From assembly GCA_035582835.1 (NCBI GenBank), contig JAYKAV010003126.1, positions 315,706 to 379,705 of the forward strand: a stretch of DNA of 64,000 nt, in the 5' to 3' direction. Positions 1 to 13,700 of this stretch are shown here, in pieces. The translations under genes and the position numbers were made by a program. Source of the stretch: Phoebastria nigripes. Its lineage: Eukaryota > Chordata > Aves > Procellariiformes > Diomedeidae. Each line of letters starts with the position of its first letter. The first letter of the stretch is position 1. The notes under the pieces were generated by a model that saw only the letters and a program-made list of their open reading frames with translations, ran no database searches and was not told the DNA's origin.

Positions 1-1969
1 TGATCAGAGTTCACTGCTGTCTTTTAAAACTGCGCTGGGGCACTACTCACCTTTCACGTTGTTTAGTGATGGCTGAAGAACTCAACATGAAAGCAGAAGA
101 TTTAGTTCACTGCCCCTTTCATTCAGAAAGGGTTTCAGCCCACAACTTTCACTTCAGAGAACAGAAGTTTAATCTTTTTCAACTTTGGGCTGTTCTGGCT
201 ACTTTGTACTTCACTTCTTAATGCTACTACTTGATACATGTGTACAGGTGAGAGAAATGGCATAAACGTGTCTCTCTCTCGCCTGGTGCTTCATTTGACA
301 TGGGAAGGTCTGGTTTGCAGTTGCTCCCTGGGACAGTTTCTGTAATTTAGCAGTCATCATATAACATGCTTAAACTGTCCAGAGAAGATGGAGAGAACCC
401 AGAATTACCTTTTTCTCTGATCTGTCAGCAAAAATTTGCATTCACCTCTTTTTTACATGATTATCTTTCCTGTCCCCCTGACTTCTTCATTCTTGGCTGC
501 AAAGAGCAGCGGTTTCAAAATAGCATAATGGCGAGTACCTCACCTGTAATATTCCTGCATGACCCCATATATGATCCATATATGTCAGCTGTTGATGATT
601 GTCTTCTTCTGCAAGGTGGAACAGATGAGATAGAAAGCTCTCAGGCTGAGGATGGATTTTAGCTCAGGACTCACACCTCTTGGATGAATGTACTGTTCAC
701 TAAGTTACTATATTTTAAGGCAAAGATCACACTCATATCTATCCTTGGGTATCCTATGAAAGCATTTATTAGTTGGGGGTCCTCAACATTCCTTGACTCT
801 ATTCCTGCTTAAGTCAGAGACAGATGTTAAAATTCTTGTTACAGGACAGGTGGATCTGTATGAGGACATGCATGTTTGAGAAGCTTTTAGGCAGAGTTAA
901 AAACAGAGCCGGGGATCGTATGGATCATAATTTGCGAGCTATGTTCTTTAATTTTACACAAATTCTTCTCTGAGTTTCTGTCCTTTATTGGGACCTGCCC
1001 TCTATCGTCTACATCAGGAGTCATCATCACCAGGGTCTCCCGGCTTTTGTGCCAGTCGCTGCATATTGGATGTGGGTTTTGCCAAAAGGCAGTAGTGATC
1101 AATTAGTTGAAATGACTGAAGTGGAAAGGGCTTCAATGACATTCCTGTGGCGTATCTGCGATTTTTTTCTCCTGTGTATATCTGTGCATATTTAAGATCT
1201 GCAGATTTTCTTTTTATCTGCAAGTCACATCAAGTTCCAGCTAATGCTTCTGACTTTAAATACCTGTAAAAGAGAGTATTTTCTTTTGCCTTTTATATTC
1301 TGTCAGCTACTTTAGGGGGTTTATTATTTCTTCTTGAATACACTTGTTCTCTCACCATGTATACCCCAGGACTATTAAAAATTAACAAGTCAGAAGTGTT
1401 GTTTTTATTTGGATAATCTTAATATCATACAAGCATCAGATTTTGCCTGACCTCAATTGCTCCCGTTCCTGCATTACATAACCTGACAGCTCAGGCTTCT
1501 GATTAGGCTTTGTAATTCAAAAAATATGTCAGAACTTATATGTTACAATTGTTTGACATGTCCAAGTGTAACAGGTAAAACCACAGGGAAATTATTTTCC
1601 TGAAAATTGAAATGGTTTCCATTTTGTTGTGTGGAATAAACACATACTTTTTTTTTTTCTTCTCACATCCTTATGTGTTTGCACTGCCATATATTTTGCT
1701 GTAATAAATTAGCCTTGTATTTGCACTAAAAATATTTGCACTAAAAATATAGGCCACATTGCAAAAGTCAATAATTTCAAAGGGCATTTTTTTTCTCAGA
1801 AGAGTTTTTTTAAACCAACCATTTTTCAACAAAGATGTTATATCCACAAGGATATATAAAGGAATACAAAGCAAGTCTGGTTTCAAGCTTTTGGAATAGC
1901 TAAGCTTCTCTTGCATTAAAATCCTGGAACATCACCTTTTGGAAGGGAGAGTCAGTCCGTTCTCCTTTC
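1..1969. other. Non-coding AT-rich sequence
   Basis: No gene, RNA or recognisable transposon is visible here. The longest open frame (366-662, 98 codons) has no recognisable domain and no splice context, so I treat it as chance. A perfect 15-bp tandem duplication lies at 1720-1749 and is listed separately. The stretch ends at an assembly gap. Confidence 0.6.
1720..1749. repeat. Perfect 15-bp tandem duplication
   Basis: The unit TTTGCACTAAAAATA occurs twice back to back (1720-1734 and 1735-1749) without a mismatch. It is a simple local slippage-type duplication, and the perfect identity suggests it is fairly recent. No function is implied. Confidence 0.9.
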
Positions 1970-2149
1970 NNNNNNNNNNNNNNNNNNNNNNNNNNNNNNN
2001 NNNNNNNNNNNNNNNNNNNNNNNNNNNNNNNNNNNNNNNNNNNNNNNNNNNNNNNNNNNNNNNNNNNNNNNNNNNNNNNNNNNNNNNNNNNNNNNNNNNN
2101 NNNNNNNNNNNNNNNNNNNNNNNNNNNNNNNNNNNNNNNNNNNNNNNNN
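1970..2149. other. Assembly gap (180 N)
   Basis: A run of 180 Ns. The right edge resumes inside a run of T, so the missing piece may contain a homopolymer or simple repeat that stopped the assembly. Open frames that cross the gap are meaningless. Confidence 0.98.
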
Positions 2150-4480
2150 TTTTTTTTTCTTCTGTGGGGAAGAGCTTTCGGATGAAAAAAAAATACTAGC
2201 AATGATCCAGGCACATGTAGCTGTGTCCCTCTGGAAACTGGGAACTGCTGATTGCTACAGATCTGTTTAAGGCTGGAAAATCTGCAGCTGGCAGAGACAG
2301 AGCTGAGGCTTACAGTACTGCCCCTGAGGCTTTCCATCTACTGATGGAATGATGCAGGGTTTCAGTAAGCGAGCACGTGCAGGTGTCATTCAGCCCCTCT
2401 TCCTCACACCGAGCAGTGCTTTATTCTGAAAATCGATCCCCTAAAATCAGCCACAAAACATAGGTAGTGATGGGAATGAGGGCAGCTAAATCTGTCCCGA
2501 AGAGAAGTGACAAAAATTACATATTGCACTTGAAGGAAGTTTGACACAATGTAAAGACAAACCGCAGATAATTCAATGTAAACTCAAATTCATTTGCACA
2601 ACTACACGAAACCCCATTTTTCATGATGTGAATCNTCGCTTCCCATTCTCCACCGCTCCAAACACACAAAGGTTAAGTTGGGTGGAGGTTTTGATGGAGA
2701 TGAACAGCTTTCAGCTGCTGGCGGGTGACTTGCAGCCGAGCTCACCCATAGGCTCCCATGAGGAGGTGATGTAAGGCTAAATTGAAGAGAGGATCACGCA
2801 AGCAAATGTGACTGACCGCAGGGTGCTAATGTGAGCCGCTGCTATCACAAGCGCTCAAGACAATGCACGTTTCTGAGGCTGTCATAACTAGTGGCTCTGA
2901 GACTTTGCTGAGAAAAAGGACTTTGTTTAAATTATTGCACTTGCTCTGAGCGCAAAAGGCCTTGAGTTTAAATGAATCAAAGGCAAAGAATACCGCTTAT
3001 CTTAGGCATGGAAATTTCAATCCTTCAGAGAGATGAAAAAGCACTGATGCTTAATGACTGTGTGCACTTCCAGTAATTACTAAAGAATAAAGTCTGGTAT
3101 CAGTGGTATAGGAAAGTTAGGTTATGTAAAACTTGCATTAAATGAAGGGAGTTTTGGGGAGAGAAGGGTATGCATTCATGGCTGCTTTTTCATTTGAAAG
3201 GTTTACTAACGGTAATGAAAATATGCTCTCTCTCCTGTAAATAAAATAGAAAATGTGCCATTTCACTAGAAATACTTCAGAAAAATACTTTTCTGAGTTT
3301 AAATCAGGGAGTTTGGACTCTGGATTCTTTTTCCTGCTTTATAATAACATCACTTCTATGTTTCCTTGACCGAATCATTAAATCTGTAAAAATCTAGAAA
3401 AAAACTCTTGGTTCTGGATGCTAGTTACCAAAGGTACTCAATGTTAACAAATTTGGTTGAAATCAGTGATGCAGATATTCACAACCCAGTAAAGGCAATG
3501 AACGTCCAAAAATTGAGGCAGTTATAATTAGTGGGGACATGTGAAAATGGATTCCCACACATGCAATGCAACGTTGAGTAGAAGTACAAAGGGGAAAGGA
3601 CTGAATCAGAAGAGCTACCCCAACAGAAGTTGACAATTTCACCTGATGAATTCAGTATCCCCCTCCCCAAAATGTCCGCAATATTCTATTTATTTTTTCA
3701 NTACTCCAAATATTTGGCACTCTTGCAAGTGCCTTTTGAGCACTNATTAATTCTCTTTGCACCCCCTTGATCTGAGGATCATCTCCATCTTCTGCGTGGA
3801 GAATCAAGGTTTTAAAAGGTGACACCACAAGCCAGAAATAGGAGATTTGGGCTGTCCGACATCTCTTGCTTTCCTCGTGGGCCTGGAACAATAGATTAGC
3901 ATCAGAGGGGGATTCCTTGCTGCTTCTTTATTTGTGCTTCTGTGGGGTTTTTCTGTCTTCCTATCATTCAGCAGTGTTCAGGCATAAATTCCCTGCTCTG
4001 CCATTGCCAAGAAGCCTCTCGACACTTTGAGGTGTGGAAGTGGTGGATGCTGTTTGTTTGAGTGCATGGCAGGGTGCCAGGCAGGTGGGTGGGTGGGTGG
4101 GCTGGGGGCAGAAGCTGCCTAACACAGGGGATAAGATGTCTTGGGAGAAAAAACTCCGAATCTTTCCTGTGTCAGGCTGACCCTCTCATTTAAAGATGAA
4201 ATTAAAAACAATCCTCCCCCACCCCAACACACACAGATGCATAAAGAAATTGAGAACTTTTTCACTACCGTTTGTTGCAAGAAAGAGAAATCCTGTAGCA
4301 GGTTGGAGTTTCATTCTTTCTTTGAATTCCTCTGGCATTTAGATCTATTCATTCCCTTAGGACACCAGGGATGCTTTTTGAAGATGCCCATGACAGACAT
4401 TGAAGAGTTTATTATTTTCCCTTCATTTTCACTTTGCAAGAAGCAGTAGCAGAAGAACTTCAGAATGCCATAAAACCTCA
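2150..4480. other. Non-coding sequence with single Ns
   Basis: No gene is recognised. Isolated N bases occur near 2,635, 3,702 and 3,745. The part around 2,880-3,000 is less simple than its surroundings and contains AT-rich motifs of homeodomain and HMG type, but nothing decisive. A G-quadruplex motif lies at 4087-4108 and is listed separately. Confidence 0.5.
4087..4108 (+). other. G-quadruplex motif, (GGGT)n
   Basis: Four GGG tracts are separated by single T residues (4087-4101), and a fifth G tract follows at 4104-4108. Single-nucleotide loops of this (GGGT)4 type are known to give very stable parallel quadruplexes. The surroundings are ordinary AT-rich DNA, so the motif stands alone and is not part of a CpG island. 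Confidence 0.8.
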
Positions 4481-4490
4481 GTGTTTTGAA

Positions 4491-4506
4491 TTTTTTTTTT
4501 TAAATG

Positions 4507-4541
<35 letters not shown>
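4491..4541. repeat. T11 then A35 homopolymer pair
   Basis: A run of 11 T (4491-4501) is followed after five bases by about 35 A (4507-4541). It could be a slippage-expanded poly-A or the tail of a retrocopy, but no retrocopy body is recognised on either side. The length is likely to vary between individuals and assemblies. Confidence 0.9.
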
Positions 4542-4545
<4 letters not shown>

Positions 4546-4589
4546 GAAAGCAGGTTTTCCGAGTGAGTTAAAAATTAGAAATGCCAAAA

Positions 4590-4705
4590 AGTGAGAGGGG
4601 GAAATGACTCACCCCAAGGTCACACAACAGCTTGGGAGCAACAGCGGTGAAAGAATGTGAAAATCCCAGTTCCTTGCCCTAGAGAGACGACCCCCATCCT
4701 TCCTG
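4590..4705 (-). repeat. Old MIR/CORE-SINE-like fragment, antisense
   Basis: The segment holds the antisense form of the core shared by old amniote SINEs: CCCAAGGTCACACA at about 4613-4626, followed by a degenerate block reading like the usual 'gtggcagagctgggaat...cccagg...ctcctg' continuation. On the minus strand this gives the familiar TGTGTGACCTTGGG motif. Divergence is high, as expected for an old insertion. The assignment rests on my recollection of the consensus. Confidence 0.55.
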
Positions 4706-7700
4706 GGCATTTCTGGAAAGCGGCTGGGGAATGAAAGCATCTCTCCCTGCCTGTTTCCTTGGAGATGGAGAGCGATGTCTGTAGCAGCAAGTGTGACGGG
4801 AAGTTGCCTTCTTGCAAATGAAGCCAGGTATCATCTGGCCCTCAGCTTGGTTGGATCCATGTGAGCAAAAAGTCTGCAGTGTACAAAAGGAGCTTCTTTC
4901 AAGTGAACGTGTAGGACATGGGGATAGGAGGTGAGGTTATTTCAGAGCAGGATATAGAAAATCCAAAGTTAAAGCTAAATCTTCCCCCAAAGCCTGTACT
5001 TTCAAGTTGCTAGGAGTAAGGTATATTGAATATGCAGGAGATTGGAAAAGGAAGGAGTTTGCCAAGTCATGTAATTCAATTGGATGTTCTCAGTCTAAGT
5101 ACTGACCTGGATCAAATCTGCTGCCAACTTGCTCATACGAAAGTCAGCAGCTGGTTCTAGTACTGGCCTGGGACACGTTACTAGGTTCATTGCGTGCATT
5201 TTCCAGTGGAAAACTTATTAAAGAAATCAGAGAATAATATATTCTTTTACAGATTTTATATATATAGCTATACATTAGAGCTAAAAAGATTTATTTTTAT
5301 GCGCCTCCATATAGTTTTGTGGCTTTTGGCATTTTGTGCAAGTATCTGTGTTTGTTATAGGGTGTTTCATGGAGGAGTTTGTGTCTTGTGATGTGCGGGA
5401 GTGACAGGAAGGGATGTGAGACTTTGCTGGGCTTAAGAATCCGTTGCCAGACCGCCCACACTGGGGGGACTGGACTCCGAGCACAGAGTGTCTCTTCCAG
5501 GACTACTTTCTGAAAAGCTCTTCTCATTAACTCCAGTGTGCTGGGGCCATACACTCAGAAAATATGCAGCTTTTATAAAGCATTACCTGACAGATTTATG
5601 TTGTGTATTGGTATCACATTGCATTAAGCCATCTCAGATTTATGGCTCAACCTGAGAGTTCAGCTATGCACAGCAACCTCTCAGTTTACCTGACCTGTCC
5701 GTTAACTTGACCCATCTTTCTTACAGGCAGCACCTTTTAGCTCCTTTGTTAATTTTTTTCCCTTTGTTTTCTATTAATTTTCACTTACACGAACAGATGT
5801 TTGTGTAGACTGCTGTCACTATTCTGGCTGGCTGGTCTACACCTAATCATGCTTTGAAATGCTGGAAGGCTGTGACTTCTCCATCCTCCCACTACCACCA
5901 CAACTCGACTTCCTTCAGTCACCTCAGCTGTAACAGCAACGTTGTTCTAACATCTTTGCATTGAAGTCAAACTCATTACTCATACTTGCAGGCAGTCATA
6001 ACAATTCCAAAGACTTATTGTTGCAGCTAAAAGGGCAAATGAATTTATGACAGCCAATTAAAGCACAATTAATAATTAAATGGCGATGTGAATTCTTAAC
6101 ATGAATAGTGTTTTTTCTGGAAAGAATGCTGGCATTTGACAGTGGAGTCTGTGGCTAAGTATTAAATAACATAGGACACCAAAGAAGTGGTGTCACTCCA
6201 CCAAAGTTAATGAAATATTGCAGTGGAGTCTGATCCATTTTGCTCAGCTTCCAAATTAAGTGCAGGGATTTTAAGAGAATGAAAAATAAGTAACGTATTT
6301 ATGGAGTGTTCTCAGTCTCGTGGCAGGCCCTGTCTTTAACAGAGATGTCTCTGTTGAACCTCTGTTGGATTAAGGTTTGGCATAGACTTGCAAAAGGGTC
6401 ATAAATGAAACAAAGAAAGGAAGAGAGGCAAAAAAGGACCTGCAATATAGTTATACTTTCCTTCCTCAAGCATTTAACTTAGCAAGGCAGATCTACATCC
6501 AAGGCAGAACGTTGCATGTGGGTTTTTGGCTGTCACAGGAGTATGGAGGAAGGAGATACACTGCGGGTTATAAAGCACAGACTCCAGGAACCAAAGCTCA
6601 TGTTGCCCAGAAGAGAAATGCAGATACATCTGTGGATATAGTTGGGTCTCTGGACACCAAGGAGTATAGAAAGCATGAATAAGAGATTTGGGCAACGTCC
6701 TCTTCCTGAACTTTTCTTATGGTAGGGAAACATCTACCAGTGACATATTTTTGGTTGTTTACTCTTCCCCAAAGCTTCAAATTTCAGAGGTTCTGCTGTT
6801 AGGTTGTTATTACTCTCTGTTTTTCTGCCCCCTGTTTATTTTTTAACAGCTTCCCCTTTAAAATTTTAAAATAACTATTTCTCTGCATGCAACCAGTATG
6901 AAAGCATAGTCTCCCACCTCAACCCATGTGGTTAGGAAGCCCTTATTTAAAATGCTTTCTCTCCCCCTACCTCCTTCCTGTACAAAAACAACCCAAACAA
7001 ACAAAGGAGGCTTTCTTGGAAAGTTGGCAACGGTTTTCCGAGCTCCCACTGTCATTTCTTCTTTAAGATCTCCAACTTGTTTGTTTAAATGTTCATGTCT
7101 TTAGGCCTTTCTTCCTGATTTTATTGCTGGAAACCATGAAAGCTGCTATTTGTTCCAGAAAGCAGATTTATTATTTCTTCTCTAGCCCAACTATGACTTT
7201 CCTTCAATTTAAAGTAAAAAAAAACCAATTTACCCTTCCAATATGCACTTTAACTCCTGTGACTTAGAGCCCCAAGCTGTGAAACAGCACATCTTTGGTG
7301 GGTTGTTGCAATTCAAAATCAAGAGTGGAAGGCACTCTATAAAATTTAGGTGATGCATGCCACAAACAGCTGCAATCTCATCAGTTCCAGACTATGGCCT
7401 GATGATGGGAGTCAGCATATAATAAATTTTTTTGAAAAAGGATAAATATGCATTTTGCATTACATGATATCGAATCTTGTCAGAATGGAGCTGGCTTGGG
7501 AATTTGCAAATAATAACAGTTAGGTGGTGGATACCTGAAATTTTAATGAGGATTTCTCAAGCTCAGAGGCACATCTCATGAAGGCACAGGGGCTGTAGTT
7601 GTTAGTGAGCCTTGCTGGGAAGTGTGTGAGCGGTTCGCCCTGCTGCTGCCTCTGTCCAAAGAAGAATGTGCCACTGTGCCAGCAGAAGCCCAAAGCGATA

Positions 7701-10700
7701 ACTCCCACTGGGTTAGCAAAGAACAGAGGGCATGGACAAAGGGGAAGAGAAACGGGGCACCTTCACACACACCTGCACACAAGACTTGAAATCATTTGTC
7801 CAAATGAAAACTTTCCTGAGGAGTACATTTACTTTAGTGAAAAAATTACCCCACCCAAATGCAATTTTTCTTAGTATTCCCCAAGAAAATGCCCAGTATA
7901 GGATAATCACAGAATAATCCAGGAGAGTCTGAGAAGGTAAATGCCCAGGATCACCTCCTTCTATCCCATTTGAATCAACGAGGAATCTGAATCCAGTCAT
8001 CCCACACCTCAGAGTAGGGCTCTGGACACCAGACTGTCAGTGTATTCCAGGGAAGGCAAGGGGTTGTTTTGTATATGTAACTGAAAACACATTTGCAAAA
8101 CTTCAGTTCTGTTCTGCATCAGACTGGAAAATATATTTTGAAACCTGAATTTTCCACTAAACAGAATTCTGGACTTGCCATTCTACTTCAGAGATCAGCA
8201 TCTAAAATTGTGCAATGGTCTTTTGATTACCTACAGAGTCTTGGTTCATCTATATATGTAAAAAGGTAATTCAGGTCATTCAGTTGTAAATAGAAAGATG
8301 ATTTCTGGCAGGCACTGAAATGCATGTGGGAATTTATTTATTTTCTACACTGAATGAAGTTCTTCATGCTAACCATTCCTGCCTAAAACACAATCACAGC
8401 TAGTGGCAGCCGAGCATTCACCACGCTGTTCTTTTGAGATACATAACCATCACGACAAAGAAGAATACGAAGAAGAATTAGTGATCAGAAAGCCTTGGTA
8501 AAAATGGGTTCTATGCTGATTGCAATTAAAGATTTCCAAAGTCAAAGTTAAAGTGTTAAAAAGCTCATGATGAAAGAAATTCTGCTTTTAATGAAAGCTG
8601 AGTTGTGCACAACCACCTTGACAAGAATAAGCATATGGCCAACAACCTGAAATGTTTAAGAGTCCCTATGAGTATGTAATACTACAGATTGCAATATCAA
8701 AGTGTTGGAAGTTACAGTGGCTTCTTATATTCCTTATGATTTTTCTTTTCCCTGTGAAGAATTATTTTAATATAAAAACTCACCTTAAAGCAACAAGCCC
8801 ATTTTTTCCAGCTGTTGGTTCTGGGGCAGCCTTGGCATTTTTATAATTTTGCAAGGTATCAGCAATGCTGTGAGTGTCTTCCACGGCAAGAGGCGATCAA
8901 TAAGAGAGTGAAATTGATAGAATATGGGGATGGTCAAATTAGCACTTTTGCAGGGGTGACTCAGGCAGCCATCCTGGTTTGCTAACATTTTATCCACACA
9001 TTGCTCAACAGTAAATGAATATATATTTCAATAAAATAAGGAGTGTGGGCCAGTGTATCTGCAAGTGTATGTGTGCAAGTGTGTTTGTGGATTTTCCTTC
9101 CATCATTTTGCACCCCCTGATTTTCCCATGGGAGAATTTTTCTGTTATGATGAGCGCAGATCAGGATTTCTTCCTGTAACAGGGTATTTTCTGCAGACTT
9201 GTGTTTCCCATTCTCTTTGTCTTCTAAATTCTTCTATCTCGTGTCACTGGCTGCTATGGAAATGCTACAAATTCCCTGGACACTAACTGATACTGCTGTT
9301 AAAACTCATCTGGGGATAAAATGCCTTTTGACCAGATAGGTGCATAGGTGGCTGATCTTCCTGTAGCTCTGTGGTTTGTCTTCTTAGGATTCAGGAGTCT
9401 GACAATAGTAGAAGTCCCATCTCCCTCTCACATAGTGTTAACAGAGCTTACCACCAGAAGACCATATATGACACTTGCAAAATTATGGCTCCTCTGAAGT
9501 CAGCAGAAATCTAATAACGTAAGACCAGAGCTTCATTTTCTGGAATCATTCTGAGAAAGTACTTTGAAGTCAAGCTGAAAAGACAGGAACGCAACTAAAC
9601 TACATGCAAAATGAGTATGAAAAAATGGCAAAGAATATTGATTCTCCCTTGTTGTGTGACTTTTGCAGTTGTTACCTTGAAAGGAGCACAGAGAAGGAAC
9701 CTCAAGCAAATTGGAAGGATGATATCCTCCTTTCCAAGAGGGTTGTGAGGGCTATCTACAAAGCTATAGTCTGAGCTGAAATTCATCTCCTCTCCCAATC
9801 ACTTATACAAATATACAGACACACTTTCATCATGCTCATTTACAGGAAGAGACCCTAAAGGTTTATAAGTGCTACCATTATGTTTATTGTAACACAAAAC
9901 CACTAAACTAGAACATGAGGAAATCTCAAATCCACCAGGTGAGACAAATGACACTGAAGACTGTAAAATTGCTTGCTCCTTATGTCCTAGCAGGATAGGT
10001 CCCTTCCCCCAGTACTGATTTCCAGCTTTGCTTTTTTACCTGCTTTGAAAAACTGTCCTCTTGGGAGTCTTCCTTCTCCCATCACCTGCAAAGGTTAACT
10101 TTGAGTCCTTTCCAAAAAGATCATACTTCCCAGAGGTCCTTCAGTCTGCCCATAAACCGCAGTTTAGTCTCTCTCTGTCACAGCTCCATTCTATTTCTCC
10201 AGCCTGGACACGTTCAGCTGCCATGAGGAAAGGAACAGCAGCCCTCTTCTCCGCTGCCCACCCTCTCAGTGTTTAAACAGACTGTAAAATTATATGTGCT
10301 AATAGAGTAAATTGTACAAGGACAAATCAAACATCTTTACCATCTGTCACAGATGTAGATAACTGGACATGAGGCAGTAGGAACTTAAGCAAAGATGTGA
10401 AAAAAATACAAGAAAGTGATTCAGTCCAACTCATGACTCCAGACTCATCAGGATCTTCCCTATAAATAACTATGATGTTGTTTTCATTTCTTTTTCTGGA
10501 GTTTGACTGTACTCCCACAGGCCCGTATGCGTATTTCCCACAGTGTCTCAGTGGAAAAAAGTCTGATTTTAATGTGAAGAAAACTGGCATATGCCAGCAG
10601 CCCCAGTTGCGATCAATTCAAGCTACCGAGTAAGCAGACAGTGATGTCCCTTTCCTTGCAAGAAACAGGATTCAGCCATTCCCGTCAAGGTGAGGAGTGA

Positions 10701-13700
10701 CACCTGGGTAGGGACTGAATGGGGTGAGGAAGAGAAGGATCTGTGTCTTCTCGTTTCCTTTTGTCTATACAATTTCACTAGAAAAAAATTGTATTCAACT
10801 TCTGTTTATTTGCCTTGCCTGCACCCAAACCACTAGTGGGTAAGGGTCTGTTTTCTATCTCATATTTGCTGTTACAAAATTTATGAATGAGTCTGCTATT
10901 TCAGAGTTCTCTCCCTCTGCGTTTTGATCCCTGAATCTGAGGAAATTAGGACCATACGGTTGAAAATATCAGCAACTGCAGTTGATTTTTCTTCCTTTAA
11001 AAGTTGTCTTAAGCCTCATAACATGCCATGTGCAGTAAGCAAATATAGTTTCAACAGAGCCTGTCTGAGGCAACCATCCAATATCATCCTATAAGTGGAT
11101 CCCTATCTAAAAAGTAAATAAAACTGCATTAAGTCTGGGGAGAAGGAAGAAGAGCTTAGGTTAAGAAGGATTTTAAAGCTGTTTCTTCTTTGAAGTGGTT
11201 TTATTGCAAATCATCTTACAGGGTAAAACTCAGCATTAAAACTTGTGTCGTCTTCTCAGATCACCAGTGTGGAATTCACCCACAGTTTATAGAATCAAAA
11301 AGCGTACTTTGTACATCATTTAAGTAATGCCATGTGACGGGATGTTTCATAATCCGTGGACGGTATCAGCTTATCCTCTCAGGTCAGGCCCAAAGAAGTT
11401 GCAAGTCTAGTTTGGATAACCACTTGATTTGGAGTTGAACTATGTCCACTTAGCACATGTTAGTTCACATCATGGACTGGCTTTGGAGCAGCTGCTGCAT
11501 GTTATGTTTGGAGGACTAGTGTTACTCCAGCATGAAATCACTTAAAACATATACAGCGTGGACACTGGGTGCTCAGCACCGAATAGTTCACACTATAGAT
11601 CTGTTCTTATAGTATCACATTACTTGGCAATGCAGCAATGGCCACAGACCATCACAGAAAGCCACAGCTGGAGAGGAACCATGGTCTTTTCATTAGCAAA
11701 ATCACCTCTAGAGGGATGGTAGCAGTGCTAGGACTTGAATGCTGAAATCCTGAATGCCATTTCCTATTCTGAATAAATACAATGCATCCTCACCGATTCT
11801 TCTTAAAAAGTGGAACATTAATTGAATTTCTCCACTCATTCTTAGTGGGATCATAGTTCACAATTGTCCCCTAGTTGCATGCCTCACTGCAGTTTTACTT
11901 TATCTCACACACTGTGATTGTGAAAACTGGCTGTGTGGTATACAGCGAATCATGCTGTGATTTACTTTGAAGAGGTCAGCTTAAAAAATTTCCTGAGAGG
12001 AATTTTATTAGATGCAAACCACACCATGACTGAATTAAAATGCAGCCTAAGTATTCTTATATCCATTTCTTCATACCATTATATTTCTCCCTCTGTTTCA
12101 CCATTATAAACTGATTGAAGGTGTTTTTTTCTTTAAAGTGGATGGGTCAAAAGAAGTTTTCTACAAACACAAGGTCAATTGTGTTCCACTGAAAATTATA
12201 ATAAATAGCTCCAAAGCCTCAGTTACACTCTGCGATAAGTGGACAAGATGGACAGAGAGTGTAATGGAAGGGCAGATGTGGAAAGTATCATTTAGTAATC
12301 ACTCAGCCCAGAGGTTTGCAAGCATTTTTACCAACAGGCATGAAATGATGGAAGCCACCGTATAATGAAACAACCATTTCCCTCTTCATTTGAGCCAGAC
12401 CCTCTTAAAGCACAGGTCTGTGCATGTCTTTCGCAGCTAAATAGAATAAATTGTAAGTATTAATGTAACACACAGTACAAAATTATCTATCAGTGCTCCA
12501 CTAAGCTATGGGTGTTGTACCTGATTTCATCAACCACCTTCCACTTGAAGCCGAGACCCTCACCCAGAATTTTTGGATCAATCCTGTAGTGTCTGTGTGA
12601 GATATGAGACCTTGTAGATAAATATTCGTGTTTGATTTGAATGTAGTAGAGGAATCCCTGTCTCATGTCTAGGGTAGCTGGGAAAGACAGTTCTCTTTCT
12701 GTGTTAGCTAATAGATAAGGTATAAATAAACGATGCCAAAAACAGTGCTGCAGGTATTTTTGGTTTGTCAGTAATTTTGTTGTTCTGTACCAGGAATGGA
12801 TGCCTTTTGCCAATCTACATATGCTCTTAACAACATTATTTTTTAATTGTTACTAAGGATACTGCAGAGCTATTAAATATCAAAAACTTATCTGCAGTTT
12901 TGGCTGAACTGCCATCTTTAATCATGTCACTCCCAAATGGTTTATGTAAATCAAAAATTGACTTGAAGCATCCGTTAATCTCTACTTGTCGAGATTGAGA
13001 CGGCTAATGGAAATGCAGTATTTCCTGGCATGACATATCATCCTGGCAACATGCCTGCAGATCTGGCAGCATGTAGATGAGGACACCTGGCAGTAGGAGA
13101 GAATCAGGAGGTATTTTTAGGATTGATGCATTTCTGCTTTGAAAGTAGCAGTGGTAACACCGTATGGAATGAGTAAATGCTTCTGTACACACATGCATTT
13201 TGACATGTCCTAGTTCTATACATGCCACCAACATGCAGAAAATACTTAGATATCTACCAAAATGATAATAAGCAATAAATAAGAAAAATGTATTTGCTGA
13301 ATTCTACCTATTTCTGTTTCTTGAATTAGCCATGTTATGATTTCTTTGGAAAACATTATTTGTATCCAAAGCTGAATATTTTCTATGACTCATTAGTCAA
13401 CATTTGATTGTAATGATTCTGTATTCAAAGACTCAGTGATGCTCAAAGACATCATTTTATGTGCTTAAAATCACTTTTTGGATGACTGTAAATCATAGAA
13501 TTAGGTTTCTAATGAGGCTGTTACTAATTTCTAAGTTGATTTCCAAAATTCTGCTGGTACAGTTGTCTGTGAGAACGGGAGTTACTGAAAAGAAAATACC
13601 ATAGTGATTTAAAAGCACTTAAAATTAAAATATTCATGCAATCTTCCCCTGATACTTGCCCAATATAATTAAGAGGTCCCAGCTTTCAATTTTTTTTATT

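Noticed and set aside
1900..2337. 145-codon minus-strand frame
   Set aside because: Most of it is translated Ns from the assembly gap.
12490..12813. 107-codon minus-strand frame
   Set aside because: Length is within chance expectation for 64 kb read in six frames. No domain or promoter is seen.
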